Source: Apiospora phragmitis | Lineage: Eukaryota > Ascomycota > Sordariomycetes > Amphisphaeriales > Apiosporaceae | Direction: 5' to 3' | Assembly: GCA_038363925.1 (NCBI GenBank) | Contig: JAQQWL010000011.1 | Location: 7,564,001-7,628,000 of the forward strand | DNA length: 64,000 bases | In this document: positions 48,401 to 59,861 of the stretch, one piece after another | Layout: each line of letters starts with the position of its first letter | How positions within the stretch are numbered: position 1 is the first letter of the stretch | Program-made: the position numbers and the translations under genes | Notes under the pieces: generated by a model | Databases searched by the model: none | Told to the model about the DNA's origin: nothing | What the model saw: the letters and a program-made list of their open reading frames with translations, nothing else

Positions 48401-49285
48401 ACGAAAACGACAGCGACAGTGGGGACGAAGAGAGTGATGCTAGGATGGTTGAAGAGTTCGCACTTCCAAGGCAGCCTTCGTACCTAGAAGCGCCGCGGCT
48501 TGCCCCTCCCTCCGCCCCCTCAGGGGCCTCTGCTCGCGCCATCAATAGCTCCTTCGCTCGACAGTGCGATGCACAGCAGTAGCCCCATAGCGCCCAAGAT
48601 CGAGGACAACAGGAACAAGTGTCCTCATCCGGACTGTGGTCGAGTATTCAAAGATCTTGCGGCACACATGTTGACTCACCAGGAGGAGCGGCCGGAAAAG
48701 TGCCCCATTGAAACGTGCGAGTACCATATCAAGGGGTTCGCCAGGAAGTACGACAAGAACCGGCATGCCCTAACCCATTATAAGGGAACCATGGTATGTC
48801 CTTTCTGCCCAGGCCCGGGAACGGCGTACGAGAAGGCCTTCAACAGGGCGGATGTCTTCAAACGCCATCTCACTGCCGTCCACAATGTCGAACAGACCCC
48901 GCCCAATAGCCGCAAGATGATCATCACGGGCAATAGCTCTCGGGGTGGCGGAGACGCCAAGTGCTCGATCTGCCAGACGCGCTTCGCGACGGCGCAGGAG
49001 TTCTACGAGCATCTCGACGACTGTGTCCTAAATGTCATTGTGCCCACCACGCCCAACCCGCCCCACAAGGAGAGTGGTGGTGGTGGTGGTGGTTTGACGC
49101 CCGGCAAGACGGAGGAGAAGACGATCCGTGTCGCTACTACTGAGGACTCGGACGAGCGGAGCCGGCATGAGGATGACGACAAAGCCAGTCCCGCCGCGGA
49201 TCATACGGAGCAGAGGGGAGCAACCGCGACAGCCAGCAGCGCTGGGGGAGATAAAATGGACGTTGATTCTGACGGGGAGAAGTAG
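45424..49285 (+). CDS. large zinc-finger protein: Cys-cluster plus C2H2 fingers, fungal-specific
   Basis: Five exons (45424-45672, 45781-45886, 45969-46606, 46671-46794, 46848-49285), about 1184 aa. A helical N-terminus is followed by FKCWDERCLYYIYGF, then a cysteine cluster CLRCKVQAKPCDSQDDCAFC, close to a Zn2Cys6 spacing (C-x2-C-x6-C-x5-C-x2-C). The fingers come later: YCSKCNEYPEGF...HELRRHTDAKH, KCPHPDCGRVF, KCPIETCEYHIKGF with RHALTHYKG, VCPFCPG...FKRHLTAVH and KCSICQTRF...FYEHLDDC. A block with YGAYYNAAAHLRRAHF recurs in ascomycete proteins of this type (DUF7896 as I remember it). Probably a nuclear DNA-binding regulator; no target is known. Two frame breaks: near 48151-48155 (one base missing, inside AALVKRWVC) and at the CCCC run 48503-48506 (one too many). 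A six-Gly run precedes the acidic end. Confidence 0.82.
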
Positions 49286-49932
49286 TAATGAAATCGAGAC
49301 GAGCAGTCATTTGATGATGCGACGAAGCAAACAGCGAGGGAAGGGCCCCGTCCAGATTAGGAACGGACGAAGAAAACGGTGAAAGAGAGAGAGGAGGACG
49401 ACGACCGAAGAAACGACTGGATATGATCATCTACCATCATGATTATATAAACGACCACCTACCCACACACACACATTATCTTACTACTTTGAACGACAGA
49501 CTTCCTTCTGCCACCACACACACTTTTTTAGCCCGTGTATTTAGATACCACTTATAGTCATTTATTATAACGTCATACAACTTACGTTGCGCGGTTGTAC
49601 CACCAGGCTTTGAGGCCAATTTCAAGCACGGCTTGCTTATACAATGTAACCATCCAAAGACCGCGTGTTGGCTTGCTGTCAGTCGTGGCAACATGCTATA
49701 CCACTGAATACTCCCCTTTAAACAGCTCATCCTTCAGGCAATACACACCACACCACCTTTGCACGAGGAAACATAAGATGGCCAAATGTAAGTGAAAGGA
49801 ACTGATACTGCTTCATTACACAGTCATATCAATCTGGACGCTAGACCGCAAACAATTGCGCAAAACAAACTGCCTACTTCTTTGTGACGCAACGCTACTC
49901 TTCTATAACACAATGTAGCGCAACAACCGTCT
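49286..49932. other. convergent 3' spacer
   Basis: Between the stop of the zinc-finger gene (+) and the ALY gene (-). No protein seen. Confidence 0.6.
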
Positions 49933-51787
49933 CTACTCGATCATGTCGATGTCATCCAGAGCCGGTGCCTCGTTGGCAGGTGCAATATCAGCCGGGGCGC
50001 TCGTGGCGTGCTCGCCAGGGCCGAAGTAGTCGGCCATCTCGGCGTCCAACTCCTCGGCCGTCTTCTTAGGCCGGCCTTGGCGACCTTTGCGCTCACCACC
50101 ATCGCGGTCTTCCTTCTCTCGGGTTTCGCGTCGCGCACCAGGTCGTCTTCCCCTGTCGCCACCACCACGACCATCTCCTCCGCGTCGGTTACGGCGCATG
50201 GGGCTTCGCGATCGGCCGCCGGATCGTCCACCGGGCACATAGCGGTCGACATCGCGATCCCTGTTCGAGTAGCGATTGGGCGACAATGAGCGAGAACGTC
50301 CGCCAGGAGCCGTTATTCTGTCGGCCAAAGACCGGCCGGGCATGTAGGCCGAGTCGAAAGGGTTGCGCCTAGGTGCCGAGGGCATGATGGACAGACGAAT
50401 GGGCTGGCCTGTTGAGTAGGGGTTGTTAGCTTCCCAAGTCTGATCTGAACCCGGGTTCATGTCTGCCTACCCTTTGCGTTGGCGCCATCGAATTCGCGAA
50501 TAGCCTCCCTCGCGTCATCGCTGCGATTGTACGTCACGTACGCGGTTCCCTCCGAGCGTCCGGCACGGTCGTAAAGGAGCTCGACTTTCGTAACATCTCC
50601 GATCTTGCCAAAAAGACCCTGGAAAACCAAAAGTGTTAGTCAGGGGTCTAGCCTGGTAGGAAAAGTCCCCTCCTCGCAGCTTACCTCGAGATCTTCTTGG
50701 GTCAATTCGTAGTGCAAGTTGTCGACCTTGACCTTGGTGCCGCGCGCATCACTGATGAGATCGGCGGTGGATTAGCAAGCGCATGGCTTAAAGAAGTGAC
50801 AGGCTAACGAATGGAGACGAACGATGATGAAGGTCCAGGAGATCGGTTGCGAGAGCCGCGAGGTCGTCCACCGTAGGCTGTCCGAGATATATAAGTCAGC
50901 CATGGGTTGTTGGTATTGTCGGGCGACACCAGAAGCGTGTAGATTACGTACAGCCGGCGTCCTCGAACTTATCGTGGACCCATTCCCTAAGGCGGACCAT
51001 GCAGAGTGTCAGTTTTCTCGATTCGTTTTATTGCCTGGCAGGCTTGAAGTTTGGGCGGAAGGGTTTTCATCTTACGAATCCATCTGGCGCGAATCGTCTC
51101 TAGTTGACTGTCTCGCAGAACGAGAGCGCTGGTTAGCCGGGCATTCAATATTATGTATCTCTGTCTTTCCGTCGTCGTCCACGTCTCCTTCCATCGCAGA
51201 GTCGGCAGCATTTCCGAGCATGTATTGACATCGTGTAGCCAGCCGCGTTTCGCAGGGTATGTATGCATATCTTGTTCTTGTTCGAGCTGAAAGCTTGCTG
51301 TTCCGACGGAGCGAATGGAGACTGGGGTGATTTTGTTTTCGAGGGATGATTCAAACGGGGAGGAGAGATAGGAGTTTAATCCACCTATAGAGCAGAAGAA
51401 CAATGTCGGTTAGCCTCCAGTGGTTGGTTCCTTGCCTTGCGGTGCATTGCATGAACTCGCAGTGGGTGAGTGCATGAAACGGGATGTAATTTGCCTTTCT
51501 TACGCCATCGCGAGGGTACGAGTCTCGCTCGCGTAGGCGACCGTTGTCTCTGTCTCTGTCTCTGCCTCCGCCATTGCCGCCGCGGCGAGGTCGCGGGCCT
51601 CGCTTCTTGTGCTGTCGGGAGAAAGGGTTTGAAGTTAGCTTGGAGCTTCTCGGCTGTTGCTCTTGATGGCATGACACAACACAGCACAACGCGGTCGTGA
51701 TCGTGATCGAGCCTTCAGAAATCAAGGGACAGAGGGGAATGGACCAACCTGAGAGTCAGCAACGATTTCGTCGAGACTGCGATCCAT
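49933..51787 (-). CDS. YRA1: mRNA export adaptor ALY/REF (Yra1/Mlo3)
   Basis: Eight exons (51787-51749, 51611-51504, 51107-51076, 50986-50952, 50877-50823, 50751-50685, 50618-50471, 50408-49933), 319 aa, all phases consistent and no frame break. Exon 1 encodes the REF-N box MDRSLDEIVADSQ. An Arg/Gly/Asp-rich region follows (PRPRRGGNGGGRDRDRD), then MDSEWVHDKFEDAG. The RRM has TKVKVDNLHYELTQEDLE (RNP2) and GRSEGTAYVTY (RNP1). The tail is Arg/Ser/Gly-rich and ends with the acidic REF-C box ALDDIDMIE. ALY binds nascent mRNA and the UAP56/Sub2 helicase and hands mRNA to Mex67 in the nucleus. Intron 1 uses the donor GTTGGT; intron 2 is by far the longest (396 nt) and contains a decoy acceptor. Confidence 0.93.
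51108..51503 (-). promoter_or_regulatory. YRA1: long intron 2 of the ALY gene with internal decoy 3' splice site
   Basis: The intron runs from GTAAGA to GACAG. Inside it, 51385-51390 reads CTATAG on the gene strand, with a pyrimidine tract and branch GCTAACC (51409-51415) about 20 nt before it, a better acceptor than the one that keeps the frame. Use of the internal acceptor would give GTG GAT TAA, an immediate stop. Confidence 0.65.
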
Positions 51788-52206
51788 TATTTCTGCTTCG
51801 TCTTCTTCGTCGTTCGTGTGAATGTTCTTAAGAATGGTGGTTTGGAGTTAGAAGTCGGATGGAAGAAAGCTCAAGGAGCATGGACAAACACCTACTTAGT
51901 CAGGCACTGGGCAAAGTAAGCTTGCTGGAGGTTGCATTGCATGCACTACAAGTATGTACAAGTAGGTACGAACCTACAGCTACGGCCAATTAATTGGGTT
52001 TCTATGGGCCTCAAGCAAGTGGGGCAGCTTCTGCTGAACACGCGCTGAAGCTGGGCTTGCCGGGCCTGCTAAGCCTACTGTTTCAGTGCTTGGTTTTTTA
52101 GTCCTACACATAGCCTAGCTAGCGGTGATCCATCCCAATGATATGTAGGTACATAGTTTACAGCATACGAAACACATTTAATACATCACACACATACGTT
52201 AATAGC
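51788..52206. other. spacer between ALY and the 536-aa gene
   Basis: Holds the ALY promoter and the 3'UTR of the minus-strand gene at 52207. Contains GTAGGTACGAACCTAC near 51963-51978, a short inverted repeat. No protein seen. Confidence 0.6.
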
Positions 52207-53977
52207 TTAATCATCCAGGCGATCCGGGGGAGTCCAGTCCCACGAGACAGCGCTATAAGGCGCGTCGATCTTGGTACTCCAGGGGTGCTGAGGAAAGGGG
52301 CTCTTCAGGTAGAGCCCAGTGCTCGACGCAGCACCGAAGTGTCCGGGCACCACGTCGACCTCGGTCTCAGTCGTCTTTCCCATCTTCGCAACGGCGCCCC
52401 CCTCGATGCCCTGCTGCAGCAGCTCCTCGTCCTTGGGGGCCACGGCCAGCGTCAGCCGCGAGCCCACCAGGCCGCTGCTTGGGTCGACCACGGAAGACGG
52501 AGCACCGCGCTCGGGCTCGACGCAGAACATGATGTACGACCCGGGCGACACGATGCCCTCCGAGGAGGAGGACTGGTCCGCCGAGTTGCGCTCCTCGAAC
52601 GCCTTGATGAACACGTCGATGTCGTCCTGCTCCGGCGCTGCGTACGTCGTCTCCGGGTCCAGCGACAGGAGGCCTTGCTTGGCGCCCCAGCCACCACCGC
52701 CGCTCACTGTCCATTCAGAAGCCTGATTAGTTCAAACAAACAATCCATCATCATCAAGCACTATATAGAGCATTGCAGCAAGCAGCACATGAAAATATGA
52801 GAACTTACAGATCTTATGCATCCGGCAGTCACATATCAACAGCGCTTCGTAATCGTCGCGTGCGTCGATGTCAGTTGCCACTCCTCCGCGTGCGGAGTGT
52901 CCTGGTAGGTTGTGAAAACGGCGTCATAACGCATTTTCTCGATGGTCCACGCCGGCATGACCCACGCCCACACCCCGATGGGCGAAGGCGCCTGCCCCGT
53001 GCCGCCCGCCCGAGCCGCCCTCTTCTCGAAGAGCCGGGGGATCAGCGTCTCGAGCTCCTTGGACGCGGGCGTGACGACGCCGTCGATCTCGACCTGGCGG
53101 ACAATGTTGCCTAGGCCCGCCACAATCTTCCTCGGCGGCGCGAGGGGCATCAGGGGATGCGGACCGGCAGTCCTTGCAGTCCCCGCACGCAAGCGACCTC
53201 CTGGTGTGACTTCTCCTCCAACCGCCTCAGCTCCATCGGCTGGCCTGCGGCGGCGGAACTCGCCGACCAACGGCTGGCGAACAACGTAGAGCGGCGGCCA
53301 TTCTGGAAGAGGGTGTTTGCCAAAGGAAGCGTGACTGTTTCTTGACCATAGATGGGATCAATTTCATGCGCACTCAATTGAACCGAAGAAGCCCTTTCTG
53401 GCTCTCCTTTCCCCGCAATCTTGCCCTGCTCCCATAATGAAGGTAAGAGTGACGTAGTGCCTCCGTAGATAATCGACAGGCCCTGGCGAGGTTTGCTGTG
53501 TAGGCGATACGGATCAGCGACGCCATCTATCACGCCGAACAGCACATCCATGTGGGATGCATCCGCTGCCGAAGTGTCTGACATGTCTCCTTGTCGCCGC
53601 CCTTGGTGGAGAGTGGCTAGCAACTGGGACATGAACCCCTGATCCTCCGACCAGGACGCAAATTCTGGCGACGCCAGGATCACGGCGGTGCTCGGTGACA
53701 TTCGGTCATCATCTTGAGCAATCTCATTTGACACGCTCTTAGCATGGCCCGGGCGCTTCAATTGGCGCTGGAGAGAATCGAGTACAGCCCCCTGCTTTGG
53801 TGTGAGCTTCGCTATCAACTGCTAGGTGTGGTAGTAGAGTGTTGCACTTACCTTGGACGGCCTGCCTGTGACGGTGACACTCAGCTGATGAAATGTTCGC
53901 CGGGCATGATGAATGACAGGTCTCCGAAGGCACCTAGTTTGCAGACCGGCGAGGCTCCGCACCAAAGACGCCCTCAT
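52207..53977 (-). CDS. mitochondrial-looking protein of unknown function
   Basis: Three exons (53977-53852, 53791-52809, 52706-52207), about 536 aa. The N-terminus (MRASLVRSLAGLQTRCLRR) is a textbook mitochondrial presequence: no acidic residues and many Arg. The body has AVILASPEFASWSEDQGFM, DVLFGVIDGVAD, GLSIIYGG, LPLANTLFQNGRRSTLFASR, KIVAGLGNIVRQVEIDG and VVTPASKELETLIPRLFE. Then come VWAWVMPAWT and DIDARDDYEALLICDCRMHK. The C-terminus is acidic, with SGGGGWGAKQGLLSLDPE and DIDVFIKAFEE. I do not recognise the family; the regular folded pattern suggests a conserved enzyme or scaffold. Two one-base losses break the frame: GGGG at 53153-53156 and near 52877-52885. The last intron's branch CTAAT fits the acceptor GGACAG. 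Confidence 0.72.
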
Positions 53978-54582
53978 ATCAATGGTGGGAGAGGTTGTTG
54001 TGGTTTTGGTATGGCAAGGTAGGCGTCTGTCCGTTTACATGGATGGATGACATGGTTGAGTTTGGAGCCTCAGCCACGGTAGAGCTTATTAGAGATGTGG
54101 CTGAATTTGACTTTCCCGAATGAACGGAACCCCCCTCTTACCCCTGCTCCCTGACGGAATAATCTGGTTTCAAAGTCGAGCATGGGAAGCACATCATCCG
54201 AGGTGAAGATTTAAGTTTTTTTCCTCTCAAGAAGCTATTGCCTGACGTTGTGCTAATATACGGTAATACTGGTTATTTACTAGGCGGACAAGATGGTAAA
54301 AAATAACCTTCAGGTCCTACAAGACGGAATATATCTGACGCCACTATTTTACACCCCACAAAGGAACCCCTTCACCCCTTTTTCTCTCCATCTTCGCCCG
54401 GCGCGCGCGCTCTCTCTCTCTTTTGACCCTCTCGTCTCTCTATTTCTGTACTGTACAAGCGTATGCGTATGTTTAAAACGAACGTGTAGACTATATATAC
54501 GATACCCACCCCATCATGTCGTTAGGTTCGTAATGCGATAAGGAGTGTGCTCCGACAACTTGCTAGGTAGACAATGTCCTCT
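53978..54582. other. spacer, no gene seen
   Basis: Promoter of the 536-aa gene and 3' region of the downstream FLC-like gene, both on the minus strand. Contains a short GCGCGCGC/CTCTCTCTC tract near 54401-54422. No protein seen. Confidence 0.6.
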
Positions 54583-56922
54583 TCAGTATTGCCGGTAGGG
54601 GGCGTAGCCATTGCTGCTATACCCCGCATTTCCCCCGTAGCCGCCCATGTTGGGTAGGGTCGGCTCACGGCCCATGGGGGCGGCGCCGCCAATCAGGCGC
54701 TCCTGGTCGCCGTTTATGGGGGTGATGGGCGTTAGAGGGCGAGAAGATGCGTTGAAACCGGCCGCATTGCCGTACGGGTTGGCTGGCTCAACCCCAAGGT
54801 AGCGATCGGGGGAGGCGTTGCGAGCAAGTGGCTGCTTCAGCTCCTGGACATTGTCCGACACGGAAAACGTCGTGCTGCCGTGCGATTGCTTGCGGTCCAA
54901 GAGCAGCGAGTTGCGGGCGTCGAGGGGAGTGAGCGCATCCGTTTCGCGTTGCATTTTCTCTGTAAAGGGTTTTAGTCAGTAAATTCGTGCGACAACTTGC
55001 CCGCAGAAGGGCTGTATAATGAGGACTTACGTCTTCTTTCTGCGCTTGCGGTGGGGGTTCTCCTTGCAACAGGCAACAATGGCATTCCAGGCGATGAGGA
55101 TTGCGAGTATACCGGTAAGAGCCGATTGGAGAGCAATGAGCACGACACCCGTAACGGTCTGGGTGGTCTGTTTAATGCCAAACTCCTCGACAAATACCAG
55201 TATACAAACGACAGAGAGGACTCGAGTAGTCTGGATGCCGATGTTGACCCAGTTGCTCGACTTGCGCTCGTACGGCCGGCTCCAGAGCAGCATGATAAAC
55301 ATACAGCCTTCAATGATGAGCTGCACAATGGTCTGGACCATGCCGTGTCCGTCGGTAGCGGCAAGACAACAACCCTTGGCGAACATGTAAACGATCGTCG
55401 GGACGAAAATCCACCAGTAATCCTTCCTGTAGGATTCGTAGAACAAACTGTACTTGACCCATATATCCTTGTCGTCGTAAAGTCCCGTGTAGTCGCCCTC
55501 CGTGTCTCGAAGTTGCCTGGCCGTACTCCAGATCTTGTAGGAGAAGAATGCCAAAATAGCCGTGAAGAGAAACAACGTCACACCTGCCAGAACCTTGGCA
55601 GCCCAGGAATCGCCATGCGTAAACTGGAAGATGCAGTACAAAACCCAGATGCCGTAGAGCAGCATGATCAACGAGGTCACAGCTCGGGCAATAGAGCCCC
55701 AGTAATGCTTGCGGAATCCTTTCAGAGACTCGGGAAAACTACCAAACAGGGCCCAGAACTCCAAGATCACCTTGACCAACAGAATGCCGACCACGATAAC
55801 CCCAATAACAATGGCCACAATAAGGAGCACCGTCATGAATGTGTTCGATTTTGGTACACTGAGCATCTGGACAAAGCCTGAGATGCCAGATACAGCAGAT
55901 CGGATGCTCGACTCCGTCGTGGAAGCGACGGTTTCGTTTCGAGGTCTGAGCAGGGTTTGCGATAGTCTCGATGTCTCGAATGGCCAGCGCAAACTCTTGC
56001 ATGCTACGCTTGATGAGGGAACCGTTTGCGCTGTTCGTCGATCCGTCGGGGAACACGAGTGTTGCATTCTTCAAGAACTGAACGCCGTCCTCCGTCAGGT
56101 TACCGCCCGTCGAGTTCCGGAAGTCGTCGATCGACATCTGCAGCTGGGTCCATGGGATGAGACCCGTCGAGAAGGCGAAGTTCTTGGAGAAACTGCGGTA
56201 GACCTGCGGCATGTTGACCGACATCATGCCGTTCATGGCGAAACCCTGGAAGACACCGAAAACTTCAGTGAAGCTGGGGCTTATCGTTCCCGCTCCGCCA
56301 GCGCCCGAACTCGCCGCTCCGGCACCCGAGAAAGCGGCACCGGCTGCAGATACTCCAGATAGTACCAAGCAGCGCCAGCAACACCAGCTGCGATTAATGA
56401 GACGGCTGGGTGGCTGGCTGTCTTGCCGTTAGTCACTTGCGATTGGATGCAGCCAACATCCTGTCCACCGTCCAAAGCTTTCAGCTGCAGTGTTGCCATG
56501 GCGGCAATATCGGGAATCTGGAAGGCGATGCTGGGAATCATATCGGTGTATGAGGGGGGTATATCCTGGCTGCCCTTGGCACCGAATGTGCCCGACGGGA
56601 CGGGGCATAGCTGTTCCACGTACGTCTTCTCCTCGCACGGGTTGAAGCTGTTCGCGTACACTTCCTGGCCATATGCCGTCACTTTCAAGGTAGCCGTAAC
56701 ATTTTGGCGCTTGTTGCTCATCCCTAGCACATCGAAAGTGACCTTCTTGGCGTCGTTGTTGTACTGGAAGTTTGATTTGGTGATGGTGATGTCGCTGGTC
56801 GTTTTGCAGTTGGCGAAGTTGTCCGCCGTCAAAATCTGGTCTCCCACCACGCCCAACGCTAAAGTCGTCGCCCATATCGCCGCCACCCGCCTAATATTCC
56901 ACCCTAAGCCTGACCGGGCCAT
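54583..56922 (-). CDS. flavin carrier / TRP-like membrane protein (FLC family)
   Basis: Two exons (56922-55031, 54959-54583), about 755 aa. A signal peptide (VAAIWATTLALGVVGDQ) leads to an ML-like lumenal domain with paired Cys and Asn-glycosylation sites (FANCKTTSDITITKSNFQYN; NVTATLKV). A first hydrophobic segment (VSLIAAGVAGAA) precedes a Gly/Ala-rich stretch and VFGVFQGFAMNGMMSVNMP. The TRP-like channel region follows with about eight membrane segments, among them FMTVLLIVAIVIGVIVVGIL and DYWWIFVPTIVYMFAKG. A Ser/Pro-rich cytosolic tail ends the protein. Fungal Flc/Pkd2-type proteins act at the ER, vacuole or plasma membrane in FAD transport, calcium signalling and wall integrity. Three breaks: 56366-56369 (one missing), AAA-run at 55937-55939 (one extra), and the run 54954-54957 after the acceptor (one extra). 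Confidence 0.85.
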
Positions 56923-59861
56923 GGTGAATTCTTCCTCTCGTTTTTACTCTTTTTTTAGGCTCAATACGCCGCTAACGGACCAAGGAAATTCGATATATGC
57001 GATGTGAGTGATGACCGTGTAGTGAGTGTGGTGAAAAGGCCGACAGCTGTGCTCTACAAAGATGTCGTAACGATTCAGAAGTAAATAACCCAAATAACCC
57101 AATTCGTAGTCGACAGTTTCGTATAATCCTAGACAAGAGGCCTCGGTTTTGTTTCGTTGGGTTCAAAGCGAAGTGAAAAGAATAGAGACTCGCAGAGTAC
57201 ACACAAAGAACACACAAACTACAACGGGAGCAACAAAGATAGTAGAAAAAGAACAGTGTGCTAGGTCCAGAGAAAGAAAGGGCGAAAAAGGCCGAGGATC
57301 AACCTGGAACGAAGGGGAGGCAATAAAATGCCTTTGAGAAAAGGGAGCGGCGCCTGTAGTTGTCTACAATGATGGCGATGGTCGTCGAGTCGATACCGGT
57401 AGCTGAAGAGGTGGTCGAAGATGTTTGGAAGAAGGACGGGACAACACACGGCGCATAGGTGAAACGAGGAGTCTGTACTATTGGGTCAAAGTCGGTCTCG
57501 GTCCATCGAACGAGAGGGATATAATGAGTGTGTGGTGTGGAGAGGGAACCTGACTTTTTTTGGAGTGGAAAAGAGAGAAAACGGTGTGTAAGTTGTGGGA
57601 TAGCAGCCAAGTGGCCAAGCGAAAGGGTTCATCGAACGGGAGGGAAAATGGTTGGTGAAGAGTCGAAAGCAAGATACGGAGAGACACACCACCCCATGGA
57701 CCAGCAAGTGGTCCCAGATGCTGGAGATCCACGACCAGCCAGCCAGCGGTTGCAGCAAATCCCCCCTGACACTATCAATTCGAATGCGCATCCTGTCTGC
57801 TCCCTATTCACGACTGACTAAACGGGGACGGCGTTGTTCGCTCGTTCGACCCCGTCCTGGCCCCGGCTCGGAGGCGGCCAGCCCTTGTCAGATAACTGTT
57901 TGGGACAGAAGCCAAGTTGGGCCCACGAAACCCCAGCGGGCAGGGGGCCCGCTACCAGAACTAGGCCAGCCAGCGCTCTGGTTGGCTGCAAGGGGCGGCT
58001 TAGGGGACCCGTCTCAGGCTTTAGGCCCCGTCCCAAGCCTACTAGTCCGGCTCTTGATGAAACGACCACAGTCGAGTGAAAAGGCAGATCAGAAGGCAGA
58101 TGAGCAGAGCCCCCCTGCAGCATCCAAATTCCCAATGAATGATTTGGCGGCCCAATATTTACCAAAAAGGTTATGCGACTGGTCGATCGATCTCGCTGGA
58201 GATAATGATATGTGGCAAGGTAGCAACGGATCGACAGCGACAACATTAGTCCGTTCATAAGCCTCACACAAGCCTCCCAAATGAGCCAAATCTAATTGCA
58301 GCCATCCGGTTTTTGGCCAACTTGGCTCAGGCACTGCGACGTTTGATGACAAGTGGGCGGGCCTACGCACCGCGAGCAGCCGCACTCTCTGGGCGACAGG
58401 CATTCGGGGGTGGACAGCCACCCCACTAATCTTGCGCGTCAAAACAAAAGGGCACGAGGGTTGATGGAGGAGAGGGGGGCTGAGCATGACCCGAGTCAAT
58501 GCAAATACCGTCGTCGGAAATGGCAGACAGCCACCCAAAAACTTGTTTGCCAGGCAGCCAGGCAGCCAGGCCCTCCCTACGTGTCAAACGACTCGGCCGA
58601 CATTCGAGAAGGTTTCCATGTCTAATATTGGATAATGCGCGGCTCCTGGGAATGGGATGATGGCATCCGCAGAGGCCTACCCGCCTTGGCCCCATAAACC
58701 CATAAAACCAGAGATGACAAGAGACGAGATGATAGATCGGATCTTTCTTGAGGTTACAGATTGTCTCGTCTCTAATCAAAGCACCCAGGGCTTACGACTA
58801 GCAAAGGCTATCATTACCTCATTAAAGTAAATACGTAAGCTTCTCCCGCTCGCTCAGACTTACAGCCAACTATGTGTCTGCGAGGCATCATATTTTTAGC
58901 ACTTCGCTTCAGCGGCATCTCAAGAATCAAGGTTTGGTGCCCGAGAAAGATCTGACATTGGTACGGGGTATGGCTGTTATGTACTCACACAGATAACGCT
59001 GCCGGTTGGTACGACCCGCCATTCCGACATGACATCGGATACGATGTATCGCGATGAGACGGCACGTGGTCTTTGCTGCAAGAAGAACGGTTCGTTGCAT
59101 GAGACTTCCGCGGTGCGAATGATTTATGTATTGCTGACTCGAGCCCCATCTGCCAAGGCCAAATTAAGTAAGTAGGTGTATATATGAGCCTTTGTCATTC
59201 ATTGCCTAGGGGGACGGCGAGAAAGCGTGTTCCAAGTATCGGCCTATTTAGTGCCACAAACCAGCAAGCCGAGGCCTGGGTTATCATCACTGTTTAATTG
59301 CCTTGGTCTCCTATTCAATATGAACGAGCCGTGATATGCGGTGGCTTAATGGCTTGTGCCAAGACCGGGGCCAGGTCTATGCGTGCTGTCGAGCCGAGAA
59401 AACATCCAGAAACTCATGTCGAATAGCGTGAAGTCTATTGGAAAATGAAACAAATCGAAAATATAATACTATCCGCCGCCTGCTGTTCAAAATTCGTCCC
59501 GGCTGTAATAAATGTGGTATGGAAATCAAGATATATCCATTCCCTTCATATTCTTCATTGTAACCCGAGGTAGACATAGGAAATCCCTGGACTCGAGTGC
59601 CTATCAACCCAAGTTTCCAAGACCAGACACCAAAATAGTGAATGCACCTCCCGCAAAGTCCCCTGTCGTGTTCAAAAGGCCTGGTGTAAATCACAGATAA
59701 ACTTCACTGGAATAACGCCGCTTCGATCCATAACACCAAACCCCATTAACAGTGGCGGATCCCGATGAATCCGCACCGTGCGAACCCCTTTTCCACCTAG
59801 CGCCAATTATAGGGTATATATCGCAACGAAAACAAGATGAACATGCAAGTCGAGCACCGGT
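56923..59861. other. intergenic, no gene seen
   Basis: Spacer between the FLC-like gene start and the stop of the C2H2 gene, both on the minus strand. Its first kilobase should carry the FLC promoter and leader. A more GC-rich patch lies at about 57830-58080, with open frames on both strands but no recognisable motif. I find no conserved protein or RNA gene. Confidence 0.5.

Noticed and set aside
50987..51403. 138-codon open frame on the minus strand inside the ALY gene
   Set aside because: It covers introns 2 and 3 and a 32-nt exon in the wrong frame and has no motif. The eight-exon ALY model accounts for the region.
57652..58260. Overlapping open frames of up to 200 codons in a GC-richer patch
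   Set aside because: Both strands are open because stop codons are rare in GC-rich DNA. No motif, no splice pattern and strange composition.
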